Assembly: GCA_951213105.1 (NCBI GenBank)
Contig: OX578136.1
Span: 69,549,230-69,613,229 of the forward strand
From: Amaurobius ferox
Lineage: Eukaryota > Arthropoda > Arachnida > Araneae > Amaurobiidae
Direction of reading: 5' to 3'
Length of the DNA stretch: 64,000 nucleotides
Shown in pieces: positions 57,819 through 64,000 of the stretch (within the stretch, counting starts at the first letter, position 1; every line of letters starts with the position of its first letter). The position numbers were made by a program, and so were the translations under genes. The notes under the pieces are model-generated. The model saw only the letters and a program-made list of their open reading frames with translations, did no database searches and was not told the DNA's origin.

Positions 57819-59766
57819 ATGATCGCCCTCTGTCGGACTAAAAAATTATTCAGATATCGTCGAGCAAAAAAAAATGAGTACAAAAGAAAATTTAATCGAT
57901 ACATTTATGCTAAATACGACTGGTTATGTGTTTGTGATACGAGAAATACACTGTTTTGTTTTCCATGCTTGCTTTACGGTGGGATTCCGCTTGGACTAAA
58001 ACGGGGGGTGAAGGATCTATGTCACCTACCTGAAAAACTGAAAAAGCATGAAAGCTTTGTGAAACGCATAAGGGATGTCATTGATTTGGCTATGCTTGGG
58101 AAAACATATATCGCTACCCAATTAAGCGAGGGATACAGAGTAAGCACAATCAAGTACAACTAGGAAGAGCAAAAAACAGAAAGATTCTTTAAAAAATAAT
58201 TGATTGCATTAAGTTTTATCGGAAGTTTGAACTACTATTGCGGGGCCACGACGAAAGTTCTGAATCTGCTAATCCTGGAGTTTTTCGAGGACTACCAGAA
58301 TTTGCTGGCAACCTTGATGGAAATTTAAAATCACATTTTTAAGAAAAAAGAAATATCAGAGAAAACCCAAATGCAGTTCAAAACAAGTTATTGGATTGTA
58401 TTTTGGAAGAATGTCAAACTGAAATAATTGATGAAATCAGTCGCGCAAACTTTATAGCTGTAACGACAGGTGACACAGAAGGTGTTTCTGAGAAAACTCA
58501 GGAAGTAATTGTGTTTCGCTACGAAAACGGAGGCGAAGTGTAAGAAAGATTTTGGAGATTTCACAACCCCCAATTTCAAGATGCAAGAGTTTGTCACAGT
58601 ATAATTTGGAACAACTGGTGTGGTATTAAAAGGTGACTTTGAAAAGCTTATAGCTCAAACTTATGATGGTGTTGCTGTAATGAGTGGCGAAAAGCTTGGA
58701 TCATAAATCATAATTAAAGAAACTTACAGTAATGCTCACTTTATTCACTATTATACATATCAGTTGAATTTAATTACGGGAAAAGCAGTATCTCAAAATT
58801 CGCAAGTGCGTATATTTCTTAGCGGTTTAAACGCAATACTAACTTTCATCACCACAACACCTTTCTATGCTAGACCTGGTTTGCAAAAGAATCCCACGAG
58901 GCTTCAATACTAGATGGAATTTTAATTCTAGGGTCTTAAATATTGTTTATGAAAATATTAAAGAGTTAAAAGAATGCTTTGAAGGACTGCACACGTTAAA
59001 GAAATCTACTACAGTCCAGGCAGTTTTGGGACTTTTACGTATGCTGAATGACCAAATATTCGTTCCCTGGCTTTCACTTTATCCACCGAAACATGCCACA
59101 TTTTGACCTCCTATATGATCAACTTCAAAATCGCAATGGAAACTCTCCCACAGTCCATTGTGTGTTAGAGTATTTCTATCGTGAAATTGCATTAATAAAC
59201 GATCAAATCACTTGATCCCCATCAGAAATATTAACAGAATGAACTGAAATTGAAAACGAAATGAAGACCTAATCTTTATGGCTAAAGAAGTCTGTAACAC
59301 AGTTTGTTTCCAGACAAAGGAACGATTTAAATTCACTGAGCACATTTCAGCAGAAAAAATATTGGGATACGGACAATTTTTTCAATTTTGCAAATAATTT
59401 ACTTCAAAGGAATTAGATGAAACAGTATTAGCATATCCTATGCTGAAAAAAGAGAAACTGAGAACATAGCTTTCTGTTCTTTATAAGCTAAAGGAATTTA
59501 AGTTCTGCAACTTTAAATCTTCACAAATTGATTGTAAGCAGGGGGCTTCATAATTCACTTGGTGAAGGGACCTGTTTGCTAAAAATTCTCCTTAGAACAC
59601 CAATAGCAGCATCGGAACCAGAACTATGTTTCTCTACGCTGAAGAGAATAACGAACTTTTTAAAAACATGATGTCTGAAGATCGTCTATCAGCGCTAGTT
59701 ATGCTCTGTGCAGAGAAGAACTTAATGCCAAAATTAAAAACTTCAATGAAAAAGTTATTGAAGAGT
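57819..59766 (+). pseudogene. hAT transposase (ZMYM1-like, TTF zinc finger), decayed
   Basis: A hAT-superfamily transposase of the type often annotated as zinc finger MYM-type protein 1-like. The first frame (57819-58160) holds the TTF-type finger, with WLCVCDTRNTLFCFPCLL and GVKDLCHLPEKLKKHESF, and ends GKTYIATQLSEGYRVSTIKYN. Further blocks are readable with frame changes: LRGHDESSE-type GATTKVLN near 58240, NFIAVTTGDTEGVS near 58450-58480 (the first acidic block, altered), KLIAQTYDGVAVMSG near 58648-58692, NAHFIHYYTYQLNLI near 58731-58775, RIPRGFNTRWNFNSRVLNIV (58887-58946), and the C-terminal dimerisation block SEPELCFSTLKRITNFLKN and MSEDRLSALVMLC (59610-59710). Many stops and frameshifts; non-functional. 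The domain order is complete, so this was once a full element. Confidence 0.88.
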
Positions 59767-59779
59767 TAGTTCATTCGTC

Positions 59780-60370
59780 GAAATGACAGGAGAGTGTCCT
59801 ATATACATAAATAAATAAAATATTTATTCGCATGTTGACATGTAAACTATTTTATATTGCTGTGTTAAAAATGTAGTTTAGTTCAAGATATAATTTATTT
59901 GCAGCCCTTCCACAACCCCAACTTACGAGCAATTACTGATTACTGAAATTACTGGAATTATATTTATAAAATATTTTGGTGTATAAACTCTGTTCAGAAG
60001 TGAATATATCTTTATTCGCGTGATAATCAATCCAGCATTAGAGAAAATTTGGTTTTAGGCACACCATGGGCATTTTCAGGATATAAATGTCAAAAGCATT
60101 AATTTTCAAACTGTACAATTTTCGTTTCAAAATTGTAACTTGCTATTCCTAATCTCTACATTGTGGTATATTTAGTAAAAGGTGAACACATTCCTACTCA
60201 GATTTTCATAAATTTACAGATATGTTAATTAATTAACATATATCCACTTATTGAACTTACAGAAATATTTCAATGATAAATATATAATAAATATCTCTAA
60301 ATTCGAGAACTACACTTCTAATTTGGCAAACTGTAGTAAAACTGTTAAATCTCAGTAATGAATCCCGCTA
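59780..60370. other. AT-rich intergenic sequence
   Basis: It may include the untranslated 3' end of the hAT element (a CAGCCCTTCCACAACCCC patch near 59903-59920), but no TIR pair was found. Confidence 0.35.
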
Positions 60371-60374
60371 GGGT

Positions 60375-60570
60375 GAGATGTTTCAAAGTAAGTAGAACTT
60401 TCGAAGTAAATCTAGAACACCCACCAATGATACGTATGACACTCCGCAAAGTGGCTGTCACCTTTATGTGCTCTGTGAAAAATTGTCTCTCTTCAGACTG
60501 CTTCAACACGACAATAATGGAAAGAAATATCACCAACCGAAGGCTACCAAATACATTCAGGTTGACTTGA
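60375..60570 (-). repeat. Dispersed repeat R1, copy 2
   Basis: The minus strand is collinear with 23795-23965. The shared frame reads FLSIIVVLKQSEERQFFTEH and IKVTATLR...RIIGG. It is the best preserved in frame of the three copies. Confidence 0.8.
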
Positions 60571-60574
60571 AAAG

Positions 60575-61090
60575 GAAAATTTATTTCAGGATAAAAGTTA
60601 GTTTAAGAAGTTTTGTGCACTGAAAAATGATTTAAATTCAATTATAAAAGATATAATATAGTAAATGTGCCTTTATGAATCAAATATATCCCACACAAGC
60701 CTGGTACACGATACCTTGCTACCCTGACTTTCCTTGCACCATTACACTGGCACAGCAATGTAGCTTATTTAATCACAATCTATATACCTTGTAATGACGT
60801 TACACTATAAGAAACATATTTTTGAAAATATTCGTATAAAGTCAATTTACTATGCTTATTTCTTTGGAAATCAAATCGAATTTTTCATTAGTTCGCGAAA
60901 TTTCCAAATGTTTAGTGCGCTCGACACGGGGGTCTCAACAAACGTTGAATGCTGTCCCTCGCACATATAACAATTTCGTTGTGAACCAAATTTTATTAAA
61001 ATGAGTTGCATATTTTGAATTCGCACTGTTTAAGTCCATAAAATACAGGAAAAATAAAACTATTAAATATTAATTTCTGACTTTTAAAGT
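60575..61090. other. AT-rich intergenic sequence
   Basis: Nothing recognised. Confidence 0.4.
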
Positions 61091-61093
61091 TTT

Positions 61094-61878
61094 ATTACTT
61101 TCCCTGAAATACATTAATGTATAGGGAAAGTATTGGAATAACGTCGAAAATCGCAACTCGAGTTTTCGACGTATCTACACGTTTCAAGACCTCTAGAATA
61201 CGAAAAAACTATTTTTAGCGCGACGTCTGTGTGTGTGTCTGTGCAATGTATGTATCCACTCTAACTAAAAAACTAATGAACCGAATTTCATAAAATTTGG
61301 TATGAAAGTCACTTGGGTAAGATCCTGGTGCTAATTAGTTTTTGGTAGGAGTCGTAAAAACAAAACCCGCCTTTTTTGCGAAATGGCCCGTAAAAATTCC
61401 ATGTAGCCACTTTAGTTAAAATACTAATTGACCGAATTTCACAAAATTTGGTAGATAGGTTACTGGTGAGACATTCTGGTGCTGATTAGATTTTGGTACG
61501 ATTCGGAAAAGAACAACCTGCCTTTTTTTACGAAATGGCCAGCAAAAATCGCCAAAATCTAAAAAAAAAGACTACGTATGCTGAAATGTATCAATTAAAT
61601 TCTTGTTTTATACGCAATTTTTGACGAGGAAAAGACTATAACACACTCTATTATACTTTAGGACTAACCGTTCTCAAGATATTTGAGATTTATTGCATTT
61701 TTGTTACGCTGCTATCGGAAAAATATCCGATTACCAAATAAAAATCAAAATTTAATTAATGCAAATTTAGTGTTATTTGGTGCAATTAAACTCAATCTAA
61801 TGAATTACTAAAGAAATAAAGAAGATATGAATTTAAGTCTGCAGAGAAATCATGTGCTGCCCACATCAGATTTTTTTA
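61094..61878 (+). mobile_element. Hairpin-ended repeat, family 3, copy 2 (HINE-like)
   Basis: Collinear with copy 1 at 13276-14066. It has TTACTTTCCCTG with a facing TATAGGGAAAGT stem, AACTCGAGTTTTCGACG, a GTGTGTCTGTG tract near 61227-61243, two internal units (ACTAATGAACCGAATTTCAT and ACTAATTGACCGAATTTCAC), and the stem-loop at 61852-61866 (ATGTGCTGCCCACAT, perfect 5-bp stem) followed by CAGATTTTTTT. Confidence 0.85.
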
Positions 61879-61879
61879 T

Positions 61880-63130
61880 TTAAGAATATACAGTGTTCAA
61901 TTGTCAATACTGAATTGAGCAAAGTTTCAGCCTTCTGAGTTACCAGGCTGGAACTTTATCAAGAAGTTCCTGCAGTGTTTGAAAATAATTTTAAATGCAT
62001 TTTTTGTCTTCACTTTAGGGAAATGAAAATTCCGCTCATTATTATGCGTCCAGGTAGCTTATAGGGGATATAGTACACAGACTTTTTGAGCCCAACCCTA
62101 GTGCCTACCCGTGTGGGAGGGGATAGACAATCTGGCGTCGTTGAGCGACTTATATTACAATAGAAACTGTACATGACTTTACCCGGGGTTTAAAGCAGAG
62201 ATCAATTAAATTCATTACATTTTTTCTGAAAAATTTATTCACCTGCTGCCCGAGAACACATTTAAATTACAAAACACACTCTAGGATAAGCTAGCCCTAA
62301 ATAAGCATCTAGTCACATCTTAAACCGCTGCTCGTATACGTAATATGCCTTTGTCCCGGAGCTGGACAAAAGAATATTTTCGATTCCAGTTACAGTTTGC
62401 AATCGAAATGAATCTCTAAGTTAATGACGTCATTTCCTATAGTGTTCTAGATCTATTACTTTTCGACCCTATACCAAGGACGCGTTATACGCCGCTTTCC
62501 AATAAACATCTAAAGGTCCAACCTCTCATCCAATACCAAAAATACCACTCACCTAAACAAAGTGAGTCTGATCCATTTCCCTCTACGTTTCGACCTCCAT
62601 TAGAGTCCGAAGTTTGCCATATTCGTTCAGAAAATCAAATACACGCCACGGATAAAAAAATTATAAACAATAAAATCATAAAATTATAAAAATAATAATT
62701 ATTATAAAATTATAAATAATAAATTATAAATAATCAGCATAAAAATTATAAATAATCAGTAAATATAAATAATCAGCCCCTTAAAGTAAATTAAAATATT
62801 CAGATTAGCCTCAGTTCAGCTTAAGAGCGACAGTGAATCAGTTTAGTACAGCATAGCTTATAAAAGACCTAGATAACATTTTATTAAAGGTTAGTTGTGG
62901 CTATAAGTATCTCATAGGCTGTTTAAAAATATAAATCCTTATTTCTAATGCAAAAACTACTAATACGACTATATTTCCATTCCAACAGCAAATATGGAAC
63001 TTTTATTTCTCATAACTGCAGTTTGAGCTTTTTAAAAATCTATGAAAATTTTATAATTCTATCAAATAGCTGGAAATAAGGTTATATTTAGTTAAACTGT
63101 AATGTAAACTTCTGTCAAAGGACTTTTAAG
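61880..63130. other. Intergenic sequence with AT-rich repeats
   Basis: About 62030-62640 is GC-richer than its flanks but shows no supported frame. At 62655-62775 ATTATAAATAATCAG-type units repeat irregularly. Confidence 0.4.
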
Positions 63131-63134
63131 TTAA

Positions 63135-63325
63135 CTATATTCTCGGGTAAATCTACAACATCCAGTACCACAAAAAAAATCGCTAATGATACGCAATGCT
63201 CCCCGTAAAGTGACTGTCAACTTTACGTGCTCCTTGAGAAATGGTTGCTCTTCAGCTTGCTTCAACAAGTCTATAATAGAAAGAAAGGAATATCACCTAA
63301 AAGAAAGCTATCAAACTATTCAAAC
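63135..63325 (-). repeat. Dispersed repeat R1, copy 3
   Basis: The minus strand is collinear with the other R1 copies (GTGATATTCCTTTCTTTCTA, TTGTTGAAGCAAGCTGAAGA, GAGCACGTAAAGTTGACAG, CACTTTACGGGGAG). The frame shared by copies 1 and 2 is broken here. Confidence 0.75.
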
Positions 63326-63382
63326 CATGCGGGGTAGACTAAAAATGTTTTTCCTTATGGATTAAAGATATCTTTAACACAC

Positions 63383-63625
<243 letters not shown>

Positions 63626-63639
63626 ACCTGCTTTCACCA

Positions 63640-64000
63640 TGGACGTTTTGCAAGAGACAAGTAATGTCCCACTCTTTATATTATAATCAAGCTATATAAT
63701 TCAGAGGAACCAGTATCTATCAGAAAACATTCATGATTTATATAAGTATTGCTTTTGTAGTTTATTTTTAAAAGTATGTATATATATATATAATTGCAAA
63801 TACATAGCAAGATATACAAAAAAAGATATACAAGAAAAGGACCCCAATAGGAAGTGTGAGAAAAAGATGAGAGTACTTACAGGAACTACAGTAAAAAGGC
63901 CGGGAAATTGTGACCCCCCCGTTCCCGGTTAAAGCGCTTTTATTCCTAGGAAACATTCCCGTTACCTCTGTCTTCCTGACGAATCCCTCTGTCCGATGAA
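63640..64000. other. Right edge, unresolved
   Basis: The minus strand stays open from the window edge to 63768 (HRTEGFVRKTEVTGMFPRNK and onward, about 77 codons). Its GC content at 63890-64000 is higher than in the DNA to its left, and CCTGTAAGTA at about 63885-63876 on the minus strand fits a splice donor. This may be the end of an element or exon lying outside the window. No family is recognised. Confidence 0.25.

Overview
This looks like an AT-rich, gene-poor stretch of a metazoan nuclear genome, most likely an arthropod and plausibly a spider or other arachnid. The reasons are long non-coding AT-rich tracts, many decayed Tc1/mariner, pogo and hAT DNA transposons, SINEs with 5S rRNA and tRNA heads, and dinucleotide arrays. 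Translated fragments resemble transposase families that are abundant in spider assemblies. That lineage guess comes from remembered family resemblance and was not searched. No host protein-coding gene could be supported. Almost every reading frame above 60 codons is a transposase fragment, lies in a repeat, or looks like chance.

Layout. 0-5 kb: the 5' end of a Tc1-like element running off the left edge, a 24-bp minisatellite, diverged tandem repeats and a composite 5S/tRNA SINE on the minus strand. 5-9.5 kb: a tRNA-headed SINE, then a hairpin-ended repeat (called family 2 here). 10.4-12.8 kb: a coding-like minus-strand relic and a broken Tc1-like element. 13-18.3 kb: a nest of hairpin-ended repeats (families 1, 2 and 3). 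19.2-22.4 kb: a pogo/Tigger relic, a foldback element and a large hairpin. 23-27 kb: a tandem repeat, a tRNA-like SINE and a minus-strand family 1 element. 28.5-29.4 kb: an internally deleted mariner with long inverted repeats. 32-32.6 kb: a 5S-headed SINE abutting a zinc-finger relic. 34.9-37.8 kb: a family 2 element and a nearly full-length dead Tc1-like element. 40.2-46.4 kb: a hAT C-terminal relic, two family 2 copies, another Tc1-like relic and a small hAT-type MITE. 47-52.3 kb: local duplications and more hairpin-ended repeats. 52.7-55.2 kb: a Penelope-like tail and a Tc1-like element inserted in a TA array. 57.8-59.8 kb: a hAT element of the ZMYM1-like type. 60-64 kb: dispersed repeats, a family 3 element and a long TA array.

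No functional system links these parts. All recognised transposases carry stops, frameshifts or deletions. The most interesting material is (a) a set of repeats whose architecture resembles Helentron-associated elements (HINE/DINE-1-like): a 5' stem, a microsatellite, internal tandem repeats, subterminal inverted repeats and a 3' hairpin; and (b) modular SINEs that join a 5S rRNA head to different tRNA-like and body modules. Element boundaries were read by eye from repeated sequence and inverted ends, so most carry an uncertainty of about 5-30 bases.
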